Shown here piece by piece: positions 52,360 to 64,000 of a stretch of DNA of 64,000 nucleotides (position 1 is its first letter; every line of letters starts with the position of its first letter). The translations under genes and the position numbers were made by a program. Under the pieces are notes generated by a model. The model was not told where the DNA came from. It saw only the letters and a list, made by a program, of their open reading frames with translations, and did not search any database. Location: assembly GCA_031271975.1 (NCBI GenBank), contig JAISUR010000037.1:248001-312000 (forward strand), given 5' to 3'. This DNA comes from Propionibacteriaceae bacterium (GTDB lineage Bacteria > Actinomycetota > Actinomycetes > Propionibacteriales > Propionibacteriaceae).

Positions 52360-53661
52360 TCAACCAGTGACGCGCAACAGCGCCAAGAACATGGCGTCCG
52401 TGCCATGCTTGTGCGGCCAAAGCTGCGCGTAATCCCCATCCGCGCAGTCGGGCACGCCCGGCAGGTAGTCGGCGGCACGCAGCGGCGTCACCCGGTCGCG
52501 GACCGATTCGACAACTTGATGCGTTTCCCGCAAGTGCGGCGAACAGGTCACGTAGGCAACCACTCCCCCGGGCTTGGCGGCGGCAACCGCCTGGGCCAAC
52601 AGTCCGCGCTGCAGCGGCTCCAGCTCGTCCACGGATGACTCCAGGCGGCGCCACCTGGCGTCGGGGCGGCGGCGCAGCGCGCCCAGCCCGGTGCACGGCA
52701 CATCGGCCAACACCCGGCTGAAAGCGCCACTTGGCCAGGGCGGGCATTGGCCGTCGGCGGCGATGACATGGCGCTGCGGGAACGCCCGCAGCGCTTGGGC
52801 GACCAGCGCGGCCCGGCCCGGACGCAGCTCGGACGCCAGCAGCCAACTGCCCGCGGCGAGCGCCAAGGCGTTCAACAGCGCGGCCTTGCCGCCTGGTCCA
52901 GCGCACATGTCCAGCCAGGGGCCGTCCGCGGCCGCAGGCCGGGCCAGCGCGGCGGCCACCAGTTGCGACCCCTCGTCCTGCACCCCGGCCAAGCCGCGGC
53001 GCACTTGCTCGTAATCACCGGGCGGCCGCTGTGGATAGACGCCATAGGGCGAAAACCGGGCTGGCTCGCAGTCCGGGATATCGGCTGGGGCGCAAAGGCC
53101 CGGCCAGGCGGCCAAGTGCGGCCGCGGGGCCGCGTTATCGGCGGCCAGTGCTGGTTCCACCTCGTCGGCGGGCAGGCGCTCAGCGAAGGCCGCGGCGATC
53201 CAGCGCGGGTGACAGGTGCGCACCGCCATCGCGCCCAGTTCGTCCAAGTCGCGCGTCAGGTCGGCCACCCACTCCTCCCAAGTCCGCTCGCCGATACGCC
53301 GGCAAACTGCGTTGACCAGCCCTTTCACCCTGCCGCCCACCTGTTTGCCAGCCAAGTCAACCATGGAATCGGTGGCGGCGTGGGTGGGGACGCGCATGGC
53401 CAGCAGTTGGTGCGACGCCAGACGCAGCACATCGACCACGGCCGGTTGCAGGTCTTTGAGACGGCGGTTGGCGGCGAGTGCGATGATCTGGTCATAGACC
53501 CCTTGGGCTCGGCAGGTGCCCGCGACCAGTTCGGTTGCGAAGGCCGCGTCGCGCGGCGAAAGCCGAGCCTTGGACAGTTGTTTGGCCAGCTCCAGATTGG
53601 CGTAGGCACCTTCCGCGCTGACATTGCGCAGCGTGCGAAACGCGACGACGCGGGCAATCAT
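52360..53661 (-). CDS. rsmB: 16S rRNA (cytosine-C5) methyltransferase RsmB
   Basis: 433 residues. N-terminal NusB-like RNA-binding domain (about 1-135; ARVVAFRTLRNVSAEGAYANL, RVKGLVNAVCRRI) and C-terminal Rossmann methyltransferase with SAM motif LDMCAGPGGKAALL and catalytic-loop Cys in DVPCTGLGALRRRPDARW, plus YVTCSPHLRETHQVV with the second Cys. Methylates C967-equivalent of 16S rRNA. The ATG overlaps the fmt stop by 4 bases. Confidence 0.93.
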   Translation of the reverse strand: MIARVVAFRTLRNVSAEGAYANLELAKQLSKARLSPRDAAFATELVAGTCRAQGVYDQIIALAANRRLKDLQPAVVDVLRLASHQLLAMRVPTHAATDSMVDLAGKQVGGRVKGLVNAVCRRIGERTWEEWVADLTRDLDELGAMAVRTCHPRWIAAAFAERLPADEVEPALAADNAAPRPHLAAWPGLCAPADIPDCEPARFSPYGVYPQRPPGDYEQVRRGLAGVQDEGSQLVAAALARPAAADGPWLDMCAGPGGKAALLNALALAAGSWLLASELRPGRAALVAQALRAFPQRHVIAADGQCPPWPSGAFSRVLADVPCTGLGALRRRPDARWRRLESSVDELEPLQRGLLAQAVAAAKPGGVVAYVTCSPHLRETHQVVESVRDRVTPLRAADYLPGVPDCADGDYAQLWPHKHGTDAMFLALLRVTG

Positions 53662-54578
53662 GTGAACACCGGGGCCACATGCAACCCGCGGCCCCAATCG
53701 GCGGCGCGCATCACCGGCTTGCCCGGTGGCTGCACCTCGTCCAACACCAATTCTCCGGCCCCGGTGCCCACCCGCACCTCGCGCTTGGAGATCGCCACTT
53801 CCCCCGGCGCCAACGACCCACCAGCAGCGGCCGCGTGCACGCGGAGCACGCGCAGGCGTTGGGCCGCGGCAGGGTCGCCGAACAGCGTCCAAGCGGCGGG
53901 CGCGGGATTGTATGCCCTCACGGCACGCGCGATATGTGCGGCGTCTCGCGCCCAGTCGATTCGGGCGGCGGCGGTAGTGATCTTGCCGGCATATGTGGGC
54001 TCTCCGGTCTGTGGCTGCTCGGCAAGGCCATTGATGCGGGGCAACACCTCGTCCAGCAGGACTTCGATTCCCACTTGCGTGAGTTCCTCCAGCAATTCGC
54101 CGGCGGTCTGCTGCGCCAAACGGTGTTCCCGGGCGGCGAGCACCGGACCGGCGTCGAGTTCCGGGACTAAACGGAAGACGGTCACACCTGTGCTTTCGTC
54201 GCCGGCGAGGATAGCTGCCTGCACCGGGGCGGCGCCGCGCCAGCGCGGCAACAGCGAGTAGTGGATGTTCAGCCAGCCCTGTGCGGGGATCTCCAGCACC
54301 CGTTGGGGTATCAGCCCACCATAGGCGACGACCACCGCCACGTCCGGGGCGAGGCCGCGCACCCAGTCGCAGGTCTCATCGGTCTTGGCCGAGGCGGTCT
54401 TCAATACGGGAACGCCGTGTGCCTGAGCGACGGCGGCCACTGCGCTCGGAACGGGCTTCTTCGACCGGCCGACGGCGGCGTCCGGGCGGGTGATCACCCC
54501 GGCGACGTCCCAGCCCCGCAACAGCGCAGCAAGCGTGTCGGCGGCCGGCTGGGGAGTCCCCGCGAAAAGTATGCGCAC
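53658..54578 (-). CDS. fmt: Methionyl-tRNA formyltransferase
   Basis: 306 residues. LFAGTPQPAADTL at the N-terminus, NIHYSLLPRWRGAAPVQAAI (catalytic Asn/His block) and GVTVFRLVPELDAGPVL mark the formyltransferase domain; the C-terminal domain (about 205-306) binds tRNA. Formylates initiator Met-tRNA. The GTG at 54578 has TAGGGT six bases upstream, lying at the end of priA, so fmt may have its own promoter in addition to read-through. Confidence 0.94.
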   Translation of the reverse strand: MRILFAGTPQPAADTLAALLRGWDVAGVITRPDAAVGRSKKPVPSAVAAVAQAHGVPVLKTASAKTDETCDWVRGLAPDVAVVVAYGGLIPQRVLEIPAQGWLNIHYSLLPRWRGAAPVQAAILAGDESTGVTVFRLVPELDAGPVLAAREHRLAQQTAGELLEELTQVGIEVLLDEVLPRINGLAEQPQTGEPTYAGKITTAAARIDWARDAAHIARAVRAYNPAPAAWTLFGDPAAAQRLRVLRVHAAAAGGSLAPGEVAISKREVRVGTGAGELVLDEVQPPGKPVMRAADWGRGLHVAPVFT

Positions 54579-54582
54579 GCCA

Positions 54583-56319
54583 CTACCCTACGACCTGTGG
54601 GTCAACCCGGACGCGGATAGGCGGCTGCTTGTGGGCGGTGCGGCGGGAAATGACCAGCTTCACTCCCCGCGTGAGCGCGGCCCCGTCCTGCAAAGGTGCC
54701 CGCAAGCTCACCCGGAACAACCCGGGCTCGGTCGTCGGCAACGGGCCCAGGGCCTGGGCGCCAACCGGGAGGTCCAGTTGAGCGAGGGCGGCTGCCAACG
54801 GCCCGTAATCGCCCTCCAAGTGCACCAGTTTGGCAGCCGGCGGGAAGCCGGCCGCCGCCCGGTCAGCCAGTTCGCGCGCCCCGAAACCAGCGGCGTCGAG
54901 CCGCGCCAGCGCCTGAATCGCCCGGTCCGACGGATCCCCCGCAACCGCCACGCGGCCCCCCTCAGCGCCGGGACGTACCAGCGCCACCACGGCCAGCCAG
55001 CGGCGCAGCGCTTCCTCCGCGGAGCGCAACTCCGGCCGCCAGGCCATTCGGTCGGCGTCCAGCAAGACTCCAGCCGCGTATCCGCGGCTCGCGGCGGGTT
55101 CTGCCCCTGGCGTGGAGAGCACGATTTGCCCGCAGTCCGGCACCTGCGACAGCCGGTGGTCGCCCGACGAATAGCTGACGGCCACACCTGGGAACGCCTT
55201 GCCCATCTCAGCGGCCACCTGGCGTGAATCGGCGCGCACCTGCACCAACACCGGACCTTGTGGCAGTGCCGTCCGGATGGTCTGGAAGACCAGCGAAGGA
55301 ACGCGGGTGCCACCCTCCGCGATCACGACGCTCGGCGCGGCCTCGCGGATCTGCTTCGGGGGCAGCTCGATGGGCCGCAACCAGCCTTTCTCCAGCAACT
55401 GCTGTACTTCGGCCGTCCGCGAGTAGGCGGCGAACAGAACTCCCGCGCCTTCCAGATGCGCTCGGATCGCGGCCACTTCCCGGGCGTGCGGATAGGGCGC
55501 GCGCGGTTCGGCGTACAAGTCGTCGCCATCGTCCCAAAGCCCGATCAATCCCAGGTCGGCCACCGGGGTGAACACGGCCGAACGCGTTCCCAGGACCAGC
55601 TTCACCTGGCTCCGGCTCGCCGCCAGGAAGCGCCGGTACCGCGCCGCCGGGCCGGCATCGGCGTTCAGTTGCACGAAACTGCCCTTGCCGAAGCGGGCCG
55701 CGCAGGCGGCTGCTAACGCGTCCAGCTCTGCTTGTCCGGGAACCAGCAGCAGCACGCCGCGCCCGGACAGCAGTGTCGCCTCGGCGGCCGCTGTGAATCC
55801 GGATATCCAATCACCCACCATCGCGTCCACAGGCACCAGGGTCCAAGCGGCTCTCGGACGGCCGCCAGAGCGCAGCGCGGCCAGATACCGCTCGCCGGAC
55901 GGGTAATTGGGGAACGCGGCCAAGTATCGCCCGTCTTCATCCCCGGGCAGCGCGGGCGCGGGGTATTCGGGAGGAGTCGCCCGCTCGGTGGCCAGATGCC
56001 GCGGCGGGACGGCGAGCCGGGCGACGTCCGCGAACCCCCCGGCGTAATGGTCTGCGACCTCGCGGATAGCTTGGGCCACCTGCGGCGCCAGCACTTGCTC
56101 GCCGGAGGACACTTGGTGCAACTCCAGCAATTCTCCGCGGTCGCTGCTGGCGCCGACCTCAAGGATCCATCCATCGCGCAGCTTCCCTGCGAACCTGACG
56201 CGCACGCGCACCCCGGGTTTGGCCAAGTCCCGGAACTTCTCTGGAATGGCGTAATCGAACCGGCGGTCGAGGTGCGACAGCGGAGTGTCCACCGCCACTT
56301 TGGCCACCAGCGCGTCCAT
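54583..56319 (-). CDS. priA: Actinobacterial PriA (probable replication restart protein without helicase motifs)
   Basis: 578 residues. The N-terminal 3'-DNA-binding domain is clear (VAVDTPLSHLDRRFDYAIPEKF, then PGVRVRVRFAGKLRDGWI). Where a helicase has its Walker A the sequence reads FTAAAEATLLSGRGVLLLVPG, and where DEEH is expected it reads LWDDGDDLY; the zinc-binding CxxC motifs are absent. Known actinobacterial PriA homologues likewise lack these. It can bind forks but should not hydrolyse ATP. The ATG has TAACAT seven bases upstream. Confidence 0.88.
   Translation of the reverse strand: MDALVAKVAVDTPLSHLDRRFDYAIPEKFRDLAKPGVRVRVRFAGKLRDGWILEVGASSDRGELLELHQVSSGEQVLAPQVAQAIREVADHYAGGFADVARLAVPPRHLATERATPPEYPAPALPGDEDGRYLAAFPNYPSGERYLAALRSGGRPRAAWTLVPVDAMVGDWISGFTAAAEATLLSGRGVLLLVPGQAELDALAAACAARFGKGSFVQLNADAGPAARYRRFLAASRSQVKLVLGTRSAVFTPVADLGLIGLWDDGDDLYAEPRAPYPHAREVAAIRAHLEGAGVLFAAYSRTAEVQQLLEKGWLRPIELPPKQIREAAPSVVIAEGGTRVPSLVFQTIRTALPQGPVLVQVRADSRQVAAEMGKAFPGVAVSYSSGDHRLSQVPDCGQIVLSTPGAEPAASRGYAAGVLLDADRMAWRPELRSAEEALRRWLAVVALVRPGAEGGRVAVAGDPSDRAIQALARLDAAGFGARELADRAAAGFPPAAKLVHLEGDYGPLAAALAQLDLPVGAQALGPLPTTEPGLFRVSLRAPLQDGAALTRGVKLVISRRTAHKQPPIRVRVDPQVVG
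54585..54590 (-). promoter_or_regulatory. Leaderless-type -10 of fmt
   Basis: TAGGGT on the minus strand, inside the last codons of priA, 6 bases before the GTG at 54578. Confidence 0.4.
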
Positions 56320-56326
56320 ACCCCAG

Positions 56327-56332
56327 ATGTTA
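56327..56332 (-). promoter_or_regulatory. Leaderless-type -10 of priA
   Basis: TAACAT on the minus strand, 7 bases before the ATG at 56319, in the 39-base gap after coaBC. Confidence 0.5.
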
Positions 56333-56358
56333 GCCGCCGCCGCGGACAGCGCGCTTGG

Positions 56359-57573
56359 CTAAGAGGTCAGCCGGGCAGCGGCGTCGAGAATGGCGTTCGC
56401 CACCAAGTCCTTGGAACCTTGGGCCGCAATCGGCTCCCCGGACGCACCTATGATCAAGACGTCGTTGGAATCCTCGCCGAAAACGGCCCCCGCGGTGACA
56501 TCGTTCAATACCAGCAGTTGGCAGCCTTTGCGCGCCAGCTTTGCCCGGCCCAGGTCGAGCAGGTCATCCCGGCTGGCGGCGGTTTCGGCGGCGAATCCCA
56601 CCACCACCTGGCCTGTGGGCGCCGTTTCAGCGAGCTGCGCCAACACGTCGGTGGTCTGTTTGAGTTCCAAAGTGAGACCTGCCTTGCCGGATTTCTTCAG
56701 CTTGGTCTGGCTCGGCTCTACCGGGGTGAAATCCGCCGGCGCGGCGGCCATGATGACTATGTCCGCGTCGTCGGAATGCTTGGACATCGCGTTGGCCAAC
56801 TCGCCGGTGCTCACTACCGGCACCACTTGCACACCGGACGGGGCGGGGACTTGGAGGTTGGCGGCGACCAGGCGTACCGCAGCCCCACGTTGGCGCGCTT
56901 GGCGGGCAATGGCCACGCCCATCTTGCCCGAGGACGAATTGCCGAGGAAGCGCACTGGGTCCAGAGCCTCATGGGTGCCGCCGGCCGAGACAACGACCTT
57001 CTTGCCGACCAAATCGCGGGCGGCCAAGGCCTGCGCGGCGGCGGGAGAACGCAGCACGGTCAGAGCTATGGATTGGATCTCCTCAGGCTCGGGCAGCCTG
57101 CCTGGACCTGAATCCGGGCCAGTCAGCCGGCCCACGGCCGGTTCGATGACCACGATCCCGCGCGACCGCAAGGTGGCGACATTGGCCTGGGTGGCCGCGT
57201 TGTTCCACATCTCGGTGTGCATCGCAGGGGCCATCACGACCGGGCAAGTCGCGGTGAGCAGCACGTTCGTCAGCAGGTCGTCGGCCCGGCCCATCGCGGC
57301 CCGGGCGAGCAAGTCGGCGGTGGCCGGTGCAATGACGACCAACTCGACTTCGCGGCCGATGGACACGTGTGGGACCGCCCAGGTGTGCTCCCACACGTCT
57401 GGGGCGACCGGTTTGCCGGACAGCGCCTCCCAGGTGGCCCTGCCGACGAATTTGAGGGCGTTCTGCGTGGGGACGACCGTCACATCCTGGCCCGCCTCCG
57501 CGAACAGCCGCAGCAACTGGCAGGACTTGTATGCCGCGATGCCCCCCGCAACGCCCAGGACGATCCGGCTCAT
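56359..57573 (-). CDS. coaBC: Bifunctional phosphopantothenoylcysteine decarboxylase / phosphopantothenate-cysteine ligase
   Basis: 404 residues. CoaC half (about 1-190): GVAGGIAAYKSCQLLR, HVSIGREVELVVIAPATADLLAR (catalytic His) and the substrate clamp PAMHTEMWNN. CoaB half (about 190-404): VVSAGGTHEALDPVRFLGNSSSGKMG and the NDVTAGAVFGEDSNDVLII region. Two consecutive steps of CoA synthesis. It starts 6 bases after the rpoZ stop. Confidence 0.94.
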   Translation of the reverse strand: MSRIVLGVAGGIAAYKSCQLLRLFAEAGQDVTVVPTQNALKFVGRATWEALSGKPVAPDVWEHTWAVPHVSIGREVELVVIAPATADLLARAAMGRADDLLTNVLLTATCPVVMAPAMHTEMWNNAATQANVATLRSRGIVVIEPAVGRLTGPDSGPGRLPEPEEIQSIALTVLRSPAAAQALAARDLVGKKVVVSAGGTHEALDPVRFLGNSSSGKMGVAIARQARQRGAAVRLVAANLQVPAPSGVQVVPVVSTGELANAMSKHSDDADIVIMAAAPADFTPVEPSQTKLKKSGKAGLTLELKQTTDVLAQLAETAPTGQVVVGFAAETAASRDDLLDLGRAKLARKGCQLLVLNDVTAGAVFGEDSNDVLIIGASGEPIAAQGSKDLVANAILDAAARLTS

Positions 57574-57579
57574 GAGCGC

Positions 57580-57912
57580 CTAGCCCAAGTCGTCGTCGAA
57601 GCCGAGATCGAAATCGGGATCGGCCTCGGCGGCTTCACGCGCGGCGGCCTCGGCCTCGGGATCAAACTCGGTGCACTCCAGCACCTCCGAGTTGATCTCG
57701 CGCAGCGCGATGGACAGCGGCTTCTCCTGGATGCCGATCTCAACGAGCGGGCCCACATTTTCCAGCAGCCCTTCTCCCAACTGGGAGTAGTACGCGTTGA
57801 TCTGGCGGGCCCGTTTGGCCGCGAACAGCACGAGCCGGTACTTGGAATCGACCTTGTCAAGCAGGTCGTCAATGGGCGGGTTGGTTATCCCCTCGGGAAT
57901 CTGAGTGCTCAA
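57580..57912 (-). CDS. rpoZ: RNA polymerase omega subunit
   Basis: 110 residues. [45 protein letters not shown], shown here in parts, is the conserved actinobacterial omega core; [10 protein letters not shown] follows. A very acidic tail ([23 protein letters not shown]) ends it. The best start is TTG at 57912, with AAGG about 8 bases upstream; the ATG three bases further upstream is out of frame. Confidence 0.92.
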   Translation of the reverse strand: MSTQIPEGITNPPIDDLLDKVDSKYRLVLFAAKRARQINAYYSQLGEGLLENVGPLVEIGIQEKPLSIALREINSEVLECTEFDPEAEAAAREAAEADPDFDLGFDDDLG

Positions 57913-57928
57913 AGCATGCCTTTTTCGT

Positions 57929-58486
57929 CTAGTCGGACAGACCGATCAATCTTACCAACTCTGCTACGGCTTCGCCCAAATCGTCATTGACGACGACGTG
58001 GTCGAACTCATCGACGCAGGTCAGCTCGTAGTCGGCGGTTTGCAGCCGGCGCACAATCTCGGCGTCGGATTCCGTGCCGCGGGTGCGCAAACGGTCTTCG
58101 AGAGCTTGCCGATCAGGCGGCAGGATGAAGATGGTCCGCACCCCGGGGAGGCGCTGTTTCACCTGCCGCGCGCCCTGCAGGTCGATCTCCAGGATGACCC
58201 GGCGCCCGGCGGCCACGGCTGATTCCACAGGGGCACGCGGTGTGCCGTAGCGCGTGTCGCCATGCACGCTGGCCCATTCCAGCAAGCCATCGCACGCGAT
58301 CAGCTCATCGAAGGCGGCGTCACTGACGAAGTGGTAGTGGGTCCCGTCCACCTCGCCGGGGCGTGGGGGCCGGGTGGTGGCGGAAACGGAGACGAGTACC
58401 TCGGGATGGGCGCTGGCCAGAGCCGCGACCAGCGTGCCCTTCCCGACAGCGGTAGGGCCGGAGATTACGGTGACGTCACCGGTCAC
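57929..58486 (-). CDS. gmk: Guanylate kinase
   Basis: 185 residues. P-loop GPTAVGKGT at 10-18, [20 protein letters not shown] (GMP-binding), and the [11 protein letters not shown] lid region. GMP to GDP. GTG start at 58486, overlapping the 3' end of mihF by 11 bases. Confidence 0.95.
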   Translation of the reverse strand: MTGDVTVISGPTAVGKGTLVAALASAHPEVLVSVSATTRPPRPGEVDGTHYHFVSDAAFDELIACDGLLEWASVHGDTRYGTPRAPVESAVAAGRRVILEIDLQGARQVKQRLPGVRTIFILPPDRQALEDRLRTRGTESDAEIVRRLQTADYELTCVDEFDHVVVNDDLGEAVAELVRLIGLSD

Positions 58487-58793
58487 CGAACTCGGCCTTC
58501 AGGCCGGCCAACTGCAGCCGGCCCAGGCCCCGCACACGCCGATTAGGGGCGATCGACAGGCCTTCCATCACCGCGGCCGCACGCCGCTCGCCAACGCGGG
58601 GAACGGCTTTCAGCAGGTCTACGACTTTCAGTTGGGACAGCGTGTCATCGCCCTTGGCTTTGTCGAGCGCCTTCACCAAGGACAGTTTGCCTGTCCGCAC
58701 TTTCTCTTTCAGTTCCGCGCGCTCGCGGCGGGCCTTCGTGGCGGCCTTGCGGGCTGCCTCGAGTTCTTCAGGGCTAAGTTTCGGAATACTCAC
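58476..58793 (-). CDS. mihF: Actinobacterial integration host factor (mIHF)
   Basis: 105 residues, length as in mIHF/sIHF. Long basic N-terminal helix (LSPEELEAARKAATKARRERAELKEKV in parts), then a helix-two-turns-helix DNA-binding part (LLKAVPRVGERRAAAVMEGLSIAPNRRVRGLG). Nucleoid-associated protein unrelated to E. coli IHF. GTG at 58793 is chosen because a GGAG lies 8 bases upstream; the GTG at 58799 would be too close. Its place before gmk is the usual actinobacterial order. Confidence 0.93.
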   Translation of the reverse strand: MSIPKLSPEELEAARKAATKARRERAELKEKVRTGKLSLVKALDKAKGDDTLSQLKVVDLLKAVPRVGERRAAAVMEGLSIAPNRRVRGLGRLQLAGLKAEFGDR

Positions 58794-58833
58794 GGTCACT
58801 ACTCCAGTAAGGGGGTGTCTGCTACTTGAAGCT

Positions 58834-58839
58834 AACGTA
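58834..58839 (-). promoter_or_regulatory. Candidate -10 of mihF
   Basis: TACGTT on the minus strand, 40 bases before the GTG at 58793, in the 92-base gap after pyrF. No clear -35. Confidence 0.3.
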
Positions 58840-58885
58840 GCGTCCCGCGCTCGAAATTGCACACAAAACACACGTTTTCGGCGAT

Positions 58886-59686
58886 TTACGCAAGCAATTT
58901 CTCAACCTTGGCGCGCAACGCTTGGGCGTCGGGCCCGGCTTGGATGACTCCACGGCCCACCACAGCGAGGACTTGGGTAACCGCGTCGCCGAACAGCTTC
59001 GGCAGATCTTCCATGCGGCCGCCTTGGAAACCGATCCCGGGCACCAGGATCGAGCCGTTGAAATCCGAGAGGTCGCAGCCGAGAGTTTGGTGCGTCCCGC
59101 CGACGACCAAGCCGACAGCTTTGACGCGGGTCTCGCGGTTCAGCTCGGTGGCCGCGTCGATGATGTTCTGCACCACGGAGCCTTCCGAGTTGAACGCCAG
59201 TTGCACTTCCGCGCCTTCCGGGTTGGACGTCCGCGCGAGCACATACACGCCGCGCTCGTTAGCCACCGCGCGCTCGAAGGCCGGCGTCAAAGACCCAAAA
59301 CCCAAGTACGGCGAGACGGTGATGGCGTCCACCCCCAGCGGCGAGTCGCCCAGGTAAGCGTCCGCATACGCTTCCATTGTGGACCCGATGTCACCGCGCT
59401 TGACGTCGAGGATGCTCAGCGCGCCGGTGTCGCGGATGTCGGCGATCACGCGTTCCAGGCCGGCGACGCCGGCGGCGCCATAGCGCTCGAAAAAGGCCGA
59501 CTGGGGTTTGAACGCGGACACCTTCTGCCCCAGCACGTTGACCAGATGCCGGGCGCACTTTTCGGCACCCTGGGCGCTCACCGGCAACCCCCAAGCTTGC
59601 AGCAGCGAGGGGTGTGGATCGATTCCCACGCACAGCGGCCCGCGTTCCGACACTACTTCGCGCAATCTCTTGAAGTACGAGGTCAC
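58886..59686 (-). CDS. pyrF: Orotidine-5'-phosphate decarboxylase (type 2)
   Basis: 266 residues, the longer type-2 OMP decarboxylase. Catalytic block LDVKRGDIGST (Asp-Lys...Asp), N-terminal PLCVGIDPHPSLL, and TVSPYLGFGSL. Last step of UMP synthesis. GTG start overlaps the pyrD stop by 4 bases. Confidence 0.95.
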   Translation of the reverse strand: MTSYFKRLREVVSERGPLCVGIDPHPSLLQAWGLPVSAQGAEKCARHLVNVLGQKVSAFKPQSAFFERYGAAGVAGLERVIADIRDTGALSILDVKRGDIGSTMEAYADAYLGDSPLGVDAITVSPYLGFGSLTPAFERAVANERGVYVLARTSNPEGAEVQLAFNSEGSVVQNIIDAATELNRETRVKAVGLVVGGTHQTLGCDLSDFNGSILVPGIGFQGGRMEDLPKLFGDAVTQVLAVVGRGVIQAGPDAQALRAKVEKLLA

Positions 59687-60767
59687 GAGCTCTTCCTCCT
59701 GTCCGCGGTTATCCGCATTGCCAGCGCCGGTCCGGCGTAGATGAATCCAGTGTAAAGCTGAACCAGGGCGGCCCCGGCGTCAAACAGCGCTTTTGCGTCG
59801 TCGCTCGTCATCACTCCCCCGCTTGAGATCACCGGCAACGCGGTGTGCGCCGCGACATACCGGGTGATCTCCAGGGCGCGGCTGGTCAACGGCCGCCCGG
59901 AAAGCCCGCCGGCCTCGGCGGCCAAGTGTTGGTCAACAGGGGCCAGGTGGTCGCGGCGCAACGTGGTGTTCACGGCGATGATCCCGGAGATGCCCGCCGC
60001 CTCACATGCCGCCAAGACTTCGTCCAATTGCGCCGGTTCCAAGTCCGGGGCGACCTTCACGAATACGGGGATCGGCGTGGTGTTGGCAGCCACCGCCAAC
60101 GCCGCCGCTTTGGCCGTCAGCGCCTGCGTCAACTCGGTCAGCGCATCGGAGCCTTGCAGGGAACGCAGATTGGGCGTGTTGGGCGAGGAGACGTTGACCG
60201 CGACATAGTCCGCGTGCGGGGCGACGGCCGCCAGCGAAGCCAGGTAATCGGGCACCGCTTCGTCCACTGGCACGGCCTTCGTCTTGCCGATGGACACGCC
60301 CAGCGGGATCCCGGTGGCGAGGTTGCCCCGGTACACCCCCGCGCGGGCCAGGGTGCGTGTGAGCTCTTGGGCTCCGGCGTTGTTGAAACCCATGCGGTTG
60401 ATGAGCCCTTCGGAGGCCACCGCCCGGAAAATGCGGGGCTTGGGATTGCCCGGCTGGGCGTGGGCCGTAACCGTGCCCAGTTCCGCGAAGCCGAACCCCA
60501 GGCCGGCCCAGGCCCGGCACGCCAGACCGTCCTTGTCCAAACCGGCGGCCAAGCCCACCGGAGACGGGAAACGTATCCCAGCGACTTCCACCGGGGCGGC
60601 CGCCGGTCGCAGCAACGCGCGCAGCAGCGCCTGCGCCCAACCCCACGATCCTGGGCCCGCCAACAACCGGATCACGCGTTCATGGATCACTTCCGGGTCG
60701 CTGCGGAACATAGCAGCGCGCAGCACCCGGTAACCTCCGGAAACCAACGCGGGGGGCAGTAAGGCGT

Positions 60768-60771
<4 letters not shown>
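59683..60771 (-). CDS. pyrD: Dihydroorotate dehydrogenase (quinone), class 2
   Basis: 362 residues. The N-terminal membrane-associating helices ([24 protein letters not shown]) mark class 2. FMN barrel motifs: [40 protein letters not shown] and the catalytic Ser in that loop, [18 protein letters not shown] and [11 protein letters not shown]. The GTG at 60771 overlaps the carB TGA (GTGA). It oxidises dihydroorotate at the membrane with quinone. Confidence 0.94.
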
Positions 60772-63998
<3,227 letters not shown>

Positions 63999-64000
63999 CG

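Overview
The window is 64 kb of a high-GC Gram-positive (Actinomycetota) chromosome. The evidence is a set of phylum-typical genes: a SigR/RsrA pair, WhiB1, the ribosomal protein bL37, RbpA, the multifunctional 2-oxoglutarate decarboxylase/dehydrogenase Kgd, a PriA without helicase motifs, and actinobacterial IHF. GTG starts are frequent and coding density is very high, with many ATGA/GTGA overlaps. Genus cannot be told from this sequence. No insertion sequence, prophage, CRISPR array or rRNA operon was found; this looks like core chromosome with one lineage-specific stretch.

Layout. 1-2.7 kb is a stress-regulator hub: partial sigR, rsrA, divergent bL37, the PdtaS-type kinase and whiB1. 2.9-8.9 kb holds galK, kgd and a membrane acyltransferase. 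9-16.5 kb holds a flavin-type stress protein, a tandem UspA protein, a PAC2 protein, acyl-CoA thioesterase II, an AI-2E family permease, methylmalonyl-CoA epimerase, phosphoglucomutase and a cysteine-free YbbN-like protein. 16.5-17.3 kb is a tRNA cluster (Gly, Cys, Val, Val) followed by a non-coding stretch with a directly repeated palindromic element. 17.3-22.5 kb holds an SGNH hydrolase, a PP2C phosphatase overlapping an FHA protein, and the RelA/SpoT enzyme. 22.5-27.2 kb is the least familiar part: an LRV membrane protein, small membrane proteins, a lipoprotein, a sortase, and a second sortase-fold protein lacking the catalytic His and Cys. 27.3-32.5 kb holds lpdA, a MurA fused to an XRE-type HTH, pdxY, a glycerophosphodiesterase and rbpA.

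32.5-47.6 kb (minus strand) holds ppm, lnt, metW and metX overlapping head to tail; an MFS permease and a DsbA-like protein; tRNA-Pro; der-cmk-tyrA; trmI; a peptide-type solute-binding lipoprotein; and metH. 47.7-51.6 kb holds a possible DUF4279 protein, a second PAC2 protein and malate synthase G. 51.6-64 kb is a long minus-strand housekeeping block, in transcription order carB, pyrD, pyrF, mihF, gmk, rpoZ, coaBC, priA, fmt, rsmB, rpe.

Regulation visible in the sequence. (1) Seventeen genes have a TANNNT -10 hexamer ending 6 or 7 bases before the start codon, the geometry of leaderless mRNAs; this also fixes several starts. (2) rbpA is preceded by an exact GGAAT-N18-GTT element, the SigR promoter consensus, linking it to the sigR/rsrA pair at the start of the window. 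(3) The HTH-MurA fusion has a TATCTC-N6-GAGATA palindrome touching its -10, suggesting autoregulation.

The best candidates for something undescribed are the HTH-MurA fusion with its operator and the sortase/pseudo-sortase pair with its neighbouring envelope genes.
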